Of a stretch of 64,000 nucleotides of DNA, positions 32,667-42,678 are shown in pieces. The stretch spans positions 46,533 through 110,532 of the forward strand of contig CAZIAK010000012.1 of NCBI GenBank assembly GCA_964537035.1. The letters run 5' to 3'. The translations under genes and the position numbers were made by a program. The first letter of the stretch is position 1; every line of letters begins with the position of its first letter. Below the pieces are notes generated by a model. The model did no database searches, had not been told where the DNA came from, and saw nothing but the letters and a program-made list of their open reading frames with translations. The DNA comes from CAZIAK01 sp964537035 (lineage in GTDB: Bacteria > Planctomycetota > B15-G4).

Positions 32667-35135
32667 ATGCCACGGCATTCCCTGATTCTGGCTTTGGTCC
32701 TGGGCGCCCTGTCCTCGACAACCTCCCAAGTCCTGGCGGCTCCCACGGCCCCGGCGGCCGACGCCCCGAAGACGATCATCGTCGGCTTCGATGGCATGGA
32801 TCACGGCCTGACCCAGCGATTCATCGACGAAGGACGCCTGCCGAACCTGAAGGCGCTGTCCGAGTCGGGCATGTTCGACCGGCTGGAGACGTCCAACCCG
32901 GCTCAGAGCCCGGTGTCCTGGGCGGTCTTCAACACCGGGCAGAACCCGGGCAAGACCGGGGTCGGTGGCTTCGTGAGCCGCTTCTTCCCCCGGGACGCGG
33001 ACGGCAAGGCCTTTGGCAGCCCGTTGCCCCAGCCCATGCTGGGTTTCGCCTCGGACATCGCGGCCGACGAGTTCGTCGAGGTGGGCATGGCCATGGAGAG
33101 CCCCGAGACGTTCTGCGCCTTGGCTGCTGGCGTGGCCTTCGCCGTGCTGCTGTTGCTGCTGAAGCTCTTCAAGGCTCCCACCTGGCTGGCCGTGGTGCTG
33201 GGTCTGGCTGGCGGTGCCGGTGGCTGGTACATGGCTCTGGGCTACACCGCCGGGCTGCCCGCCGACGGGCGCGTGCCCTACGAGATCAACCCCATGCAGG
33301 GCACGAACTTCTGGTCGTACCTCGACGAGCAGGGCGTGCGGCTCACGGGTATCCAGGTGGCTTCGACCTTCCCGCCCGATGACGAGGGACCGCAGACCCG
33401 TCTGCTCTCCGGGCTGGGCGTGAAGGACATCAGCGGTTCGCCGGGCAGCTGGTTCGTCTACACCGACGATCCGTGGTCCTGGCCGAAGGAGACCGCCACC
33501 GCTGGCAAGATCCGCAAGATCTACTTCGACGAGAACGATCAGACCCGAGCCCGGGCCGATCTCTACGGACCCAACGACTGGATCGCCGAGGCTGACTTCA
33601 AGGCGCAGATCGCCGCGCTCAAGGCTCAGGAGACCAACCCCGAGAACAGCACCGACGAGCTGGGCGCCCACAACGACGCGCTCAAGGCGGTGCAGGCCGA
33701 GTACAACAAATGGAAGTCTGACAAGGCCGTCACCGTGCCCTTCGTCATGGACTCCGATCGGGCCGCCGGCGAGGTGACGTTCACCGTCGACGGTGCGTCC
33801 CAGACCTTGAAGGTCGGCGAGTGGAGCGACTTCATGGCGGTGCGCTTCCCGTTCAACGAGCGCTTCGCGGCCCACGGCGTGGTGCGCTTCCATCTGCTCC
33901 GTTGCGACGACGAAGACGTGCGTGTGTTCGTGCCGCCGATCAACATCGACCCGCGGCACCCGCCCGAGTGGTTGCCCATCTCCGCGCCCCCTGATTTCTC
34001 GGCCACGGTCGCCGAGGGCATCGGCTCGCCGTTCGAGACCCTGGGCTGGGCCTGCATGACCAATCCCCTGAAAGACCGGGCGGACAGCCAGTTCGAGGCC
34101 CAGTCGTTCATGGACGACATCACCGCGACCATGAACTACCGCGAGCAGATCCTCGACTGGGCCCTGTCTGACCCGGCCGCCTGGGATGTGTACTACCAGG
34201 TCTTCTCGGTCACCGACCGGGTGGCTCACCTGCTCTACCGCGAGTACGACCCGCTGCATCCGCTGTACGACGCCGAGTACGCGGCCACAGAGGTGTCGGC
34301 CTGGGGACGGACCTTCCCCCTGAGCGAGGCGGTGCCCCAGGTCTACCGCGAGGCCGACCGGGTGGTGGGCACCATCATGGATCGGGTCAACGCCGGCGAG
34401 TTCGGTGACGACGTGCTGGTCATGTTGGTGGCCGACCACGGCTTCACGTCGTTCCGTCGTGGGGTCAACCTGAACAACCTGCTCTACGATCTGGGCTACC
34501 TGAAGACCAACGACGACCAGCCTCTCGATGAGATCAAGGGCGGTCGTGACCTGCTCCGCTTTGTTGACTGGGAGCGCACCCAGGCCTACTCCATGGGGCT
34601 GGGCAAGCTGTTCATCAACAAGGCTGGCCGGGAGCCCAAGGGCATCGTCACCGACGCTGAGTACGACGATGTGATCGCTTCGATCCAGCGCGACCTCTTG
34701 GCTGTGACCGACGGCGAAGGGGGGCCCAAGGTGATCACCTCTGTGTCCCGTCGCGATGAGCTCTTCGACGGGCCCTGGTGGAAGGAAGGCACTGGCGAGC
34801 GGCGCAAGCGGGGCGTGTCCGAGCCCGTTGAGCACGATGGCTTCGCCGATCTGTTCATCGGCTACGAGCCCTTCTTCCGGGTCTCCTGGGCCAACACCAT
34901 GGGTGGCCTCGACGACGCATCCATCGTCGACAACACCAACCACTGGTCTGGCGGCCACGTGTCCGTTGACCCGGTGCATGTGCCGGGCATCTTCTTCAGC
35001 AACCGGGTCTTCACCGAGGAGAGTAGCGCGGGGCTGATCGATATCGGTCCCACGGTGCTGGCTCGCTACGGCATTGATCCGTCGGGCACAGACATGGATG
35101 GCAAGGTGCTGCCTTTTGAGGGGCTGACTCAATGA
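32667..35135 (+). CDS. type I phosphodiesterase (alkaline phosphatase superfamily) with an internal membrane hairpin
   Basis: 822 residues from the ATG at 32667. The signal peptide ends near VLAAP. The superfamily metal site begins with D42 in IIVGFDGMD; SPVSW (81-85) carries the nucleophile; VADHGFTSF and a later GGHVSVDPVHVPG complete the metal ligands. Such enzymes split phosphodiester, phosphonate or sulfate bonds outside the cytoplasm. Two adjoining hydrophobic segments (about 150-195) interrupt the catalytic domain and probably anchor the protein mid-chain. The stop overlaps the following SDR start (ATGA). Confidence 0.75.
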   Translation: MPRHSLILALVLGALSSTTSQVLAAPTAPAADAPKTIIVGFDGMDHGLTQRFIDEGRLPNLKALSESGMFDRLETSNPAQSPVSWAVFNTGQNPGKTGVGGFVSRFFPRDADGKAFGSPLPQPMLGFASDIAADEFVEVGMAMESPETFCALAAGVAFAVLLLLLKLFKAPTWLAVVLGLAGGAGGWYMALGYTAGLPADGRVPYEINPMQGTNFWSYLDEQGVRLTGIQVASTFPPDDEGPQTRLLSGLGVKDISGSPGSWFVYTDDPWSWPKETATAGKIRKIYFDENDQTRARADLYGPNDWIAEADFKAQIAALKAQETNPENSTDELGAHNDALKAVQAEYNKWKSDKAVTVPFVMDSDRAAGEVTFTVDGASQTLKVGEWSDFMAVRFPFNERFAAHGVVRFHLLRCDDEDVRVFVPPINIDPRHPPEWLPISAPPDFSATVAEGIGSPFETLGWACMTNPLKDRADSQFEAQSFMDDITATMNYREQILDWALSDPAAWDVYYQVFSVTDRVAHLLYREYDPLHPLYDAEYAATEVSAWGRTFPLSEAVPQVYREADRVVGTIMDRVNAGEFGDDVLVMLVADHGFTSFRRGVNLNNLLYDLGYLKTNDDQPLDEIKGGRDLLRFVDWERTQAYSMGLGKLFINKAGREPKGIVTDAEYDDVIASIQRDLLAVTDGEGGPKVITSVSRRDELFDGPWWKEGTGERRKRGVSEPVEHDGFADLFIGYEPFFRVSWANTMGGLDDASIVDNTNHWSGGHVSVDPVHVPGIFFSNRVFTEESSAGLIDIGPTVLARYGIDPSGTDMDGKVLPFEGLTQ

Positions 35136-36184
35136 CCCTGCATCTCGTCACCGGCGGGACGGGTTTTCTGGGGCGGCATCTGGTGGCCAAGCTGGTCGAG
35201 AAGGGGCGCGATGTGCGCGTCCTGGCCCGTGACTCAAGCGACGTCTCGGGCCTGGATGGCGTCGAGGTCGTGCGCGGCGACATCACCGTCCGCGACCACC
35301 TGGCTCAGGCGCTCGACGGCGTGAGCCGGGTCTTCCATGTGGCGGGAGAGGTGGCTGACGGCAAGTCGGCAGAGCACTACGACAAGGTCAACCATCAGGC
35401 GGTGGTGGACCTGACCGAGCTGGCTGCGGAGCGTGGAGTCGAGCGGCTGATCCACACCAGCCACTACTTCGCCCTGGGGCGCTCTGGCGAACCCCGGTCC
35501 GCCCCCGACTTCGTCAACGACGAGTACTGGACTCACGACCCTGGCGACATGCACGACGCCAACGAAGAGAGCAAGGCCAACGCCGAGAACGCGATCAACC
35601 AGCGGGTGTCCCTCTCTGAGCAGGTGTTGGCCCTGATCCCCACCATGATGTACGGGCCGGAGGCTCGAGCTGTGTCGGGGCGCGGCGACCTGGCCGCGGG
35701 CAATCGCATCGTGGCCATGCTGGCCGACCACGCCGCGGGGGACTACCCGGGGATTCCGGGTGATGGCCGCCAATGGTGGAACCTCGTCCACGTAGAAGAC
35801 GTGGCCGCCGCCCAAGTGCAGGTCATGGACGCAGACATCGAAAGTGACGCCCCCGAGGTGTGGCCGCCTTCGACCTGGGCCAACTGGCATTACATCTGTG
35901 GCGGCGAGAACGTGCGCCTGGCCGATCTGTTCGCGCGCTTCGGTCGTCTGGCCGGTGTGTCAGAGCCGGGTCTGGTGAAGCTCAAGACAGGGCTGTTGGG
36001 GCGCCTCTTCGGGGGCGCTGAACCCGTGGGCCGCTCGAAGGAGCGTTTCGCCATCGACAGCCACTCCTGGGCCTTCTCCACCGCGGTGGCCGAGAACGAC
36101 TGGGGCTACGCACATCGCCCCCTCGATGAGGGGCTTGAACAGACCGTGGCCTGGATGCGCTCCTCAGGGCTGCTGGCCTCGTGA
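35132..36184 (+). CDS. SDR-fold protein lacking the catalytic tyrosine
   Basis: 350 residues. TGGTGFLG (7-14) is an intact NAD(P)-binding motif, and the overall length and IHTSHYF and ALIPTMMYGPEA stretches match extended SDR epimerases. The YxxxK catalytic motif reads NEESK: Asn 144 replaces Tyr, while K148 is kept. The SDR at 11160 has Y145/K149 at the same place. The protein may bind dinucleotide without redox catalysis, or use another residue. It is translationally coupled to the phosphodiesterase gene, which suggests a joint role at the envelope. Confidence 0.75.
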   Translation: MTLHLVTGGTGFLGRHLVAKLVEKGRDVRVLARDSSDVSGLDGVEVVRGDITVRDHLAQALDGVSRVFHVAGEVADGKSAEHYDKVNHQAVVDLTELAAERGVERLIHTSHYFALGRSGEPRSAPDFVNDEYWTHDPGDMHDANEESKANAENAINQRVSLSEQVLALIPTMMYGPEARAVSGRGDLAAGNRIVAMLADHAAGDYPGIPGDGRQWWNLVHVEDVAAAQVQVMDADIESDAPEVWPPSTWANWHYICGGENVRLADLFARFGRLAGVSEPGLVKLKTGLLGRLFGGAEPVGRSKERFAIDSHSWAFSTAVAENDWGYAHRPLDEGLEQTVAWMRSSGLLAS

Positions 36185-36258
36185 GACCAGGAGCGCACCC
36201 ACGTTTGTCGGGCTGGGGACGTTTCCGTGGGGCACACCGTCCAAGGAGCATCATGATC

Positions 36259-37356
36259 ATGGCCAAACGACTCTTCGTGCTCTGCTTGACCTTGGTGTTG
36301 AGCGGCTGTTCTCTCGACCCCGCCACCCCCTCGACCTTTCGGCCTGAGGACCAGGTGAGCCAGGCGGCACTCGCCGCTCCCCCTGCCTATGCGGCCCAGT
36401 CCCGCCAGCGCGAGCGTTCGTTGCAGGCAGACATGCTGCCCATCATCGTGGCCGCCAAGCAGCGAGCCGGGCGGATCAACGCCCAGGTCGAAGAGGCGGT
36501 CTCGGCCCTGCCTGTGCCCCAGCGCTATGCCACCCGGGAGCCCGAACTGAGGCGCTTCCACGAGTCGCAGAAGGGCGTCTACGCCGAGGTGGTGCGAGGC
36601 CTCTACGCCGAGGGCCTGGCTCGTCTGGACACGCTGATGGCAGAGTCGACCGCCCGGGGAGAGAGCCTGGCCCAGGCCTTGGCCGCAGAGCGTTCGCCCC
36701 TCGACGCGGGGGCCTCGGGTGATCCCCTGCTCGATCGCCAGTTGCGGTCTTTCGAAGACACGCTGCGCATGACCCTCGACCGAGATCGCTTCGAAGCCCT
36801 GGGCCTGGAGCAGGCCGGCAATCGCATCGAGAAGCTCGAGGTCTTCAGCAGTTTCACCACCGAGGGAGCGGACGCTGCCCTGGGCGGGCGGCTCATGCTC
36901 TTCTTGAGCAGCGACAGCCAGACCGAGCTGCCCGTGTGTGATGTGGTCTTGCGAACTGATCCTGGTGTCGACCCGGCAGATCGGGGCCTGGTACAGGCGG
37001 TGCGCTTTCGGGTCATGGCCGGGACGACCGTGATCGAAGACATGGGCTGGGCCTTGTTCCCCGAGGGCCTCCCCCCGGCGCACGTCTGGCACGATCGCTA
37101 TCTCATCGCACCCGATCTGGCGCCCAAGGTGCTGGCGGAGGCGGCGGGATTCGACCAGCTGCGCAGCTTGCGCGTCGTGGCCGATGTGCAGACCGCTGTG
37201 TTCGATCGCTCCCGCACCGTCCTCGGCGGCATGGACTGGCGAGTCGAGTTTCGGGTCAGCGGACGGGGCGAGCTGACCTGGCAACCGTCAGCGGCCCAGC
37301 CTGCCTACAACACCACCTGCGACGAAGCGACTCGCCTGCTGAAGCAGCTGCGCTGA
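36259..37356 (+). CDS. lipoprotein of unknown function
   Basis: 365 residues from the ATG at 36259: AAGGAG lies 10 nt upstream. An ATG at 36253 is only 4 nt from it, and a start at 36181 would spoil the signal peptide. The lipobox is LVLSGC. The body is mostly charged and helical at first, with a more beta-like second half containing PVCDVVLRTDPG and DWRVEFRVSG. I do not recognise a family. It follows the SDR gene in the same direction after 74 nt and ends 58 nt before the convergent glnE. Confidence 0.6.
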   Translation: MAKRLFVLCLTLVLSGCSLDPATPSTFRPEDQVSQAALAAPPAYAAQSRQRERSLQADMLPIIVAAKQRAGRINAQVEEAVSALPVPQRYATREPELRRFHESQKGVYAEVVRGLYAEGLARLDTLMAESTARGESLAQALAAERSPLDAGASGDPLLDRQLRSFEDTLRMTLDRDRFEALGLEQAGNRIEKLEVFSSFTTEGADAALGGRLMLFLSSDSQTELPVCDVVLRTDPGVDPADRGLVQAVRFRVMAGTTVIEDMGWALFPEGLPPAHVWHDRYLIAPDLAPKVLAEAAGFDQLRSLRVVADVQTAVFDRSRTVLGGMDWRVEFRVSGRGELTWQPSAAQPAYNTTCDEATRLLKQLR

Positions 37357-37414
37357 GCAGCGACGGCTCGTCGAGCCAGGGCTGGGAGGCACACGGCGCG
37401 CTGGGCGCACCCTG

Positions 37415-40378
37415 TCAGCGCACCAGCTGTTCGTAGCGGGTGCGGGTGGTGGAGCTGGCGTGGTCCAGGTCGGCCAGGAGCAGGTGGCCTGCGTCGCCGT
37501 CCGCCGAGTCTGCATAGCCCAGGCGCAGGGCCAGCGAGCGCAGGGCCGGCCCCTCATCGGGGACGGTCTTGGTGTCCAGGCCCATGGCGATCTGCAACCG
37601 GGTCTCGATGCGGCGAAAGAAGAGGTAGGTGTCCCGCAGCCGCAGGGCGTCCTCCTGGCGCAGGACGCCACAGTCCCGCAGCAGCTCAAGGGCCCGGGGC
37701 GTCTCCTGCACCAGCACCACCGGGTGTCGCGCCGCAGAGCGGAGCTGCAAGAACTGGGTCAGCTGCTCGATGTCCACCATGCCCCCTGTGCCGCGCTTGA
37801 GGTCGTGACCGTGGGCGGAGGCCTCGATCTTCATGCGCATGTCCCGCATCTGGGCGGCGAGGTCGTGTGGCAGGGCCAGGTGGCGCAGGATGTTGCGGAT
37901 GTCCGAGACCACTTGCTGGCCCAGGGCCGCGCCCCCGGCGACCACGCGCCCCTTGAGCAGGGCCTGATGCTCGAACAGGGCCGCCCGTTTCGAGCGGTAG
38001 TAGGCGGCAAAGGCCCGGCGGCTGGTCACCAGGGGGCCCTTGGCACCTTCGGGGCGCAGGCGCGTGTCGACCTTGTAGAGCCGGGGGCCCCCTCTGCTGC
38101 CGCTCACGGCCGCGATGAAGTCCTCGGCGACCCGGCTGAAGAAGACGCTGTTGGGCACGCCCCGGGTGGTCTCGCCGTCGCCGCCGTAGACGAAGACCAC
38201 GTCAGCGTCCGAGCCGTAGTTGGCTTCGAGCCCGCCCACCTTGCCCAGGGCCAGGATGATCATGTGCGTGGGCTCTTTGCTGGACACCCCACGGATGGTC
38301 ATGGGGTCGCCGTGCTCCTTGCGCGCTTCGCTGAGCACGAGCTCGTAGGCGTGGCGCAGTACATCGATGCACAGGTGGGACAGCTCGGAGAGGACGGCGG
38401 GAGTGTCCAGGCTGTCCTGCAGATCGTGCACGCCGATGCGTAGGGACTCGAGGCGCTTGTAGTCGGACAGCTCGAGCCAAGGGTCGGTGTGCACAGCGTC
38501 CAGGCGGATCAGCTCGTGCCGGCGCAACCGTCGGCCCCGGCTGCCCGTGCTCAGGGCATCGAGAAAGGCGTCGAAGAGCTGAGGCTCTTGAAGGAGGCCG
38601 TCCGCCAGATAGGGGCTGCCGTCTGCCAGATCACAGAGCACGCCCACGAGTTCGCTATCGTCAGCCAGTCGGGCGTAGAGGATCTCTCGGGCACCCACGC
38701 CCCTGGTCATGCCTTCGAAACGATCGAGGGCCGCGTCCGGGTCGGCGGCCAGGGCGAAGCGTTCGAGCAGCGCAGGCGCCACGGTGGCGAAGGACGAGCG
38801 CAGGCGGGGCGTGGTGCTCAGGAAGCGGGAGGCGGACGCCGCCGCCCGGAGCAAGGTCTGGGTCGCGCGCTTGCCGTCACGAAAGCCGAGCTCGCCGAGC
38901 GTGTCCGCGAAGAGTTGCTCGTCCGGCTCGGCTTCGAGCAGCCACTGGGAGACCAACGCGCTGGGACCCTCGGTGGCGGGGAAGGCCTTCTCGAAGTGAT
39001 GCTCGAAGATGGCCCGCACTCGCCGCTGGTGCTCGGAGAGTTCGCTCTGGAAGTCTGCCGGAGTGCGTCTACCCATGAGCCGAGAGAGGGGCGTCAGGTC
39101 CGTGGGCAGGCGGTGGGTCTGCACCCGGTGCATGACCTGCAGCAGGTTCTCGATCTTGCGGTGAAACAGGTACGCCATGCGCAGCTTGGCCGCCTCAAGG
39201 CTGGAGATGGCGTGGGCGACTCGCAGACGCTCCAGGCCGTGCAGGGTGGCGTTGCAGATCAGCCAGGGGTTGTGGGCAGCGTGGACCAGGGCCAGAAACT
39301 GCACGATGGTCTCGATGTCCCGGATGCCCCCGGGAGCATGCTTGATGTCATTGGCCTTGCTGGAGTAGTGCGCTTCAGTGGCGGTCTTCAGGCGCTTGAA
39401 CTGGCGCACCGCTGCAGCATCGAGGCCCTTGGCCAGGATCCACTGTCTGCTGCCGCGCAGCATGTCAGCGCCTGCGTCCCCCGCGTCGCACACCACCCGG
39501 GCCTTGGTGAGCATCTGCCGCTCCCAGGGCCTGCCCCGGGTCTGGTAGTAGTCGAGGGTGGACGCCGTGGTGCGGGTCAGCAGGCCGCTACCACCCTCGG
39601 GGCGCAGGCGCATGTCGACCCGGTAGAGATGGCCGTCCGGGGTCTGCCGGGAGAGCAGCTTGATCAGGCGCCGAGCCACGTTGTCCGCGCTGACCTGGTC
39701 GGTGACGTCATCGGGGCGCACGAAGATCAGATCGATGTCGCTCGAGTAGTTCAGCTCGAAGCCGCCCAGCTTGCCCAGGGCGATGACGGCGAAGTAGCGA
39801 TCGGCGCCCAGGCCGGCCACCGCGCCGCAGACGATGGCGTCCGCCAGGCAAGAGAGCAGGATGGTGACCTGCTCCACGTCGAGGCCGCCGATGAGGTCAG
39901 CCCAGGCGATGGCGAGCAGGTGCTCTTGCTGGGCCAGGCGGAGGGCCAGCTCTGGTGCGTCACTGGCTCCCGCGGCGAGGTGCGTCTGGTTGACCTGCTC
40001 AGGATCGAAGGGCTGTCCCAGGGAAATCAGCAGAGAGGGCCGGGCCAGGAGCAGGTCGGCCATGTGTTGGCTCGCGCCCAGGAAGGCAGCCAGCTGATGG
40101 CCGGGGACCGGGCAAGGGGGGCAGTCGGGCAGGGCCAGCAGGCGAGACGTGTTGTAGAGGGCGCGGCCGGGATCTGCGGAGCGGGCGCATCCTGCAAGGA
40201 GGTCTTCGGCCTGGGCGTCGTCGGGGGTGTGGGCGAGCAGCTGGTCCAGGGCGGAGCAGGCTGCAGCCGGGTCGCCGAAGCCCAAGGTGCCCAGGGTCTC
40301 TTCGGCGACGACCTGATCGATGGCGCCGCTGCGTCGGTCGCCAACCCAGGCGCAGGTCTGGGGGTCGTTGGACTGCAT
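37415..40378 (-). CDS. glnE: bifunctional glutamine synthetase adenylyltransferase/deadenylase
   Basis: 987 residues from MQSNDPQ, the normal GlnE length. Two nucleotidyltransferase domains are visible: GGFELNYSSDIDLIF near residue 204 (deadenylating half) and GGLEANYGSDADVVF near 714 (adenylating half), each with the GxxxDxD metal motif and followed by a GlnD-like helical domain. The protein switches glutamine synthetase on and off in response to PII. No glnA or glnB lies in this window. The start codon shares one nt with the stop of the glycosyltransferase gene (TGATG), so translation is coupled. Confidence 0.93.
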   Translation of the reverse strand: MQSNDPQTCAWVGDRRSGAIDQVVAEETLGTLGFGDPAAACSALDQLLAHTPDDAQAEDLLAGCARSADPGRALYNTSRLLALPDCPPCPVPGHQLAAFLGASQHMADLLLARPSLLISLGQPFDPEQVNQTHLAAGASDAPELALRLAQQEHLLAIAWADLIGGLDVEQVTILLSCLADAIVCGAVAGLGADRYFAVIALGKLGGFELNYSSDIDLIFVRPDDVTDQVSADNVARRLIKLLSRQTPDGHLYRVDMRLRPEGGSGLLTRTTASTLDYYQTRGRPWERQMLTKARVVCDAGDAGADMLRGSRQWILAKGLDAAAVRQFKRLKTATEAHYSSKANDIKHAPGGIRDIETIVQFLALVHAAHNPWLICNATLHGLERLRVAHAISSLEAAKLRMAYLFHRKIENLLQVMHRVQTHRLPTDLTPLSRLMGRRTPADFQSELSEHQRRVRAIFEHHFEKAFPATEGPSALVSQWLLEAEPDEQLFADTLGELGFRDGKRATQTLLRAAASASRFLSTTPRLRSSFATVAPALLERFALAADPDAALDRFEGMTRGVGAREILYARLADDSELVGVLCDLADGSPYLADGLLQEPQLFDAFLDALSTGSRGRRLRRHELIRLDAVHTDPWLELSDYKRLESLRIGVHDLQDSLDTPAVLSELSHLCIDVLRHAYELVLSEARKEHGDPMTIRGVSSKEPTHMIILALGKVGGLEANYGSDADVVFVYGGDGETTRGVPNSVFFSRVAEDFIAAVSGSRGGPRLYKVDTRLRPEGAKGPLVTSRRAFAAYYRSKRAALFEHQALLKGRVVAGGAALGQQVVSDIRNILRHLALPHDLAAQMRDMRMKIEASAHGHDLKRGTGGMVDIEQLTQFLQLRSAARHPVVLVQETPRALELLRDCGVLRQEDALRLRDTYLFFRRIETRLQIAMGLDTKTVPDEGPALRSLALRLGYADSADGDAGHLLLADLDHASSTTRTRYEQLVR

Positions 40379-41403
40379 CAGCGAGAGCCGGACAGCAGCT
40401 CGATGGCTGCGGCTTCCACAGCCTCGACGGAGAGGCTGGCCATGCACAGTCGCTCGGAGCAGCGGCGCAGGGTGCAGGGGCTGCAGGCAACGCCGGAGCG
40501 CACGACCCGGGAGCGATCGAAGAAGGGCCCGTTCACGGCGGGGTCCTTGGGGCCGAAGAGTCCGACCACCGGTGTGCCCAGGGCGTTGGCCAGGTGCAGG
40601 GGGAAGGAGTCGGCGGCGATGAGCAGGTCGGCGGCAGCGAGTTGACTGGCCAGGTGGTGGATGGCGCCAGGGGGGAGGCGGCGAGCCCGGCCTCCCAGTT
40701 GAGCCAGGATCGGCTCCACCAGGTCGTCTTCGGCGGCGGTTCCGCTGACGTAGACGAGGGCGTCGTGGCTCGCTGCCAGCCGAGCGCCCAAGGTGGCGAA
40801 GTTCTGGGGCTCCCAGCGCTTCAGCCGACCAAAGGCGCTGGTGCCTGGGTGCAGGACGATCACCGGCCTTGACCGGGCACCCTCCGAGAGCAGGCCCTGT
40901 TGCTCGGCCACCTGCCCCGGGTCGAGTTGCAGCCGCGGGCGAGGCACGGTGGGGGGCACGGGCAGGCCGAGGGCAGGTAGGAGCGAGAGGTTGGCCGCCA
41001 CGCGATGGCGAGCTGCGGCGGGTGGAGCGACCCGTTCGGTCAGGCTCCGTTCTGCTCCCTCTCTGGCCACCGGCGCGTCAAAACCGATGCTTCGGGGAGC
41101 CCTCAAGAACAGGCGCTGCAGCCTGCTCTTCATGCTGCACTGCAGATCGAGGACGAGCTGGTCACGGCGTCGGGCCAGGCGAGCCATATGTCCGGGCCAT
41201 TGGCCCATGGCCTTGCGGGGGAAGACGATCAGCTCGTCGAGAGGGACGAGATCGCGGAGCAGGCCCGCCGCTCGGTCTTCGACCAGCCAGGAGACCCGGG
41301 CGAACTGTCCGCTGTCTTGGATGGCCTGCACGGCGGGGACGGCGAAGAGGACATCGCCGAGGGAGGACAGCCGAAGGACGAGCAGGCTCTGGGGCTCAGC
41401 CAC
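40378..41403 (-). CDS. glycosyltransferase family 9 (heptosyltransferase-like)
   Basis: 341 residues with a GTG start. SLLVLRLSSLGDVLFAVPAV is the GT9 N-terminus; VIVLHPGTSAFGRLKRWEPQ and LIAADSFPLHLANALGTPVVGLFGP are the nucleotide-sugar motifs of the C-terminal domain. GT9 enzymes add heptose or related sugars to the LPS inner core on the cytosolic face. The divergent LPS-kinase-like gene supports a role in LPS core. There is no clear Shine-Dalgarno. It is translationally coupled to glnE downstream. Confidence 0.85.
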   Translation of the reverse strand: MAEPQSLLVLRLSSLGDVLFAVPAVQAIQDSGQFARVSWLVEDRAAGLLRDLVPLDELIVFPRKAMGQWPGHMARLARRRDQLVLDLQCSMKSRLQRLFLRAPRSIGFDAPVAREGAERSLTERVAPPAAARHRVAANLSLLPALGLPVPPTVPRPRLQLDPGQVAEQQGLLSEGARSRPVIVLHPGTSAFGRLKRWEPQNFATLGARLAASHDALVYVSGTAAEDDLVEPILAQLGGRARRLPPGAIHHLASQLAAADLLIAADSFPLHLANALGTPVVGLFGPKDPAVNGPFFDRSRVVRSGVACSPCTLRRCSERLCMASLSVEAVEAAAIELLSGSR

Positions 41404-41616
41404 GGAACAGCTGCTCCACCGAACGGTCTACCGCGCGCTCTACCGAAGGCCCGATCTGGGGCTCCATTCTCTCGCTGACAGGTTCCATGGACCGCTCAGG
41501 CTATCAGCCTGCATGGAGGGCACTCCAGCCTGAGCTGTCATCTTCAGGGGAGTGGCCAGGGGTGCCCCGGCGCGGCCGTGGATCGGTGGCTGGCGGCACG
41601 ATAAGGTTGGGTCCCC

Positions 41617-42495
41617 ATGCCTCTCTCTGCACCGCCGGACTTGGAATCGACCCACGAGGTCCTGTGCCGTGGGGGAGTGACCGTCGTGGTGCGCCGCGAT
41701 TGGCAAGGCCACCTGCCCGTCGACGCGTTGCTCGCCGGTGCGGCGTTGGAGACCTGGGGCCAACCGTTGCTCGACCATGGTCTGGTGGGCCGGGCAAGGC
41801 TCCATGTGCTGGACACGCCAGGGGGGCAGCTGGTGGCCAAGGCCCTCAGCCGGGGGGGCCTCCTGGGCAGCTGCCTGCCGGATGTCTCCTGGGATCGCTG
41901 GCGCCCGGCCAGGGAGGCGGCCCTCGCCGAGAGGCTTGGCGCTCTGGGGGTACCGACCGCGAGGGTCGCTGTGACCCGCACGACACGGGTTGCCCCTGGG
42001 CTCTATCGCTGCGACATCGCCACGGTCCGCCTGGGCGGTGCGGTCGACCTGCTGGCCGCCCTGGCAGCAACCCCAGCTGACTCGTGGTGCTCTCTCGCCA
42101 GCGCCCTGGGCCGAACCCTGGCCCGGCTGCACGACGTGGGTCTGGTGCACAGGGACATGCAGGTGAAGAACCTCTTGGTTCCAGCTGACCTCGCGGCGAA
42201 GGACCTGCTGGCAGTGATCGATCTGGATGGCTGCCGGCTGACCGAGACGCTGAACACAGAAGCCAGGCTCCAGGCGCTCACTCGATTCGCTCGCTCCCTT
42301 GTGAAGCGGGGGCTCCTGCCCGGAGGAGGCGAGCAGGCCGTCCTCTTGCCCAGGGCGGCCCTCGGTGCCTTTCTCAGCGCCTACGTTCGCGCCCACCACA
42401 GCCCCTGGGAAGGCCATCGGGCGGATCTGCTGCGGCAGGTCTCACGGCGCTTGGGCCGCCAACTGGCTTTTCATCGGCTCTTTTGGCGCCGATGA
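41617..42495 (+). CDS. LPS core/Kdo kinase-like protein
   Basis: 292 residues. The protein kinase-like fold is recognisable by VAKAL (72-76) with the ATP-binding Lys, GLVHRDMQVKNLL (175-187) with catalytic D180 and N185, and VIDLDGCRL with metal-binding D202. The HRDMxxxN spacing and small size match KdkA/WaaP/RIO-like lipopolysaccharide kinases more than Ser/Thr kinases. It would phosphorylate Kdo or heptose in the LPS core. It diverges from the glycosyltransferase gene (213 nt between starts). TAAGGT lies 9 nt before the ATG without a Shine-Dalgarno, so the mRNA may be leaderless. Confidence 0.8.
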   Translation: MPLSAPPDLESTHEVLCRGGVTVVVRRDWQGHLPVDALLAGAALETWGQPLLDHGLVGRARLHVLDTPGGQLVAKALSRGGLLGSCLPDVSWDRWRPAREAALAERLGALGVPTARVAVTRTTRVAPGLYRCDIATVRLGGAVDLLAALAATPADSWCSLASALGRTLARLHDVGLVHRDMQVKNLLVPADLAAKDLLAVIDLDGCRLTETLNTEARLQALTRFARSLVKRGLLPGGGEQAVLLPRAALGAFLSAYVRAHHSPWEGHRADLLRQVSRRLGRQLAFHRLFWRR

Positions 42496-42678
42496 GAGGT
42501 TCATGAGCGGGGGCGCACGAGCCGATAGGCCCCTGTGCCCCCCGGGCAGCCGGGGCTTTCGTGGGCCCTCGGCGTCACACCCGGTTTCATGCGTATTCTG
42601 TGTGCGGCAAGGACCAGGTCTCCAACCTCTTGTCAGTAAAAGGCTTGTGATTTCAGATCTATATCATGACTCAGGTGT

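Noticed and set aside
32553..35132. An 859-codon open frame on the minus strand
   Set aside because: It is exactly antisense to the phosphodiesterase gene, whose signal peptide, catalytic motifs and coupling to the next gene are clear. Long antisense frames are expected in such GC-rich DNA.
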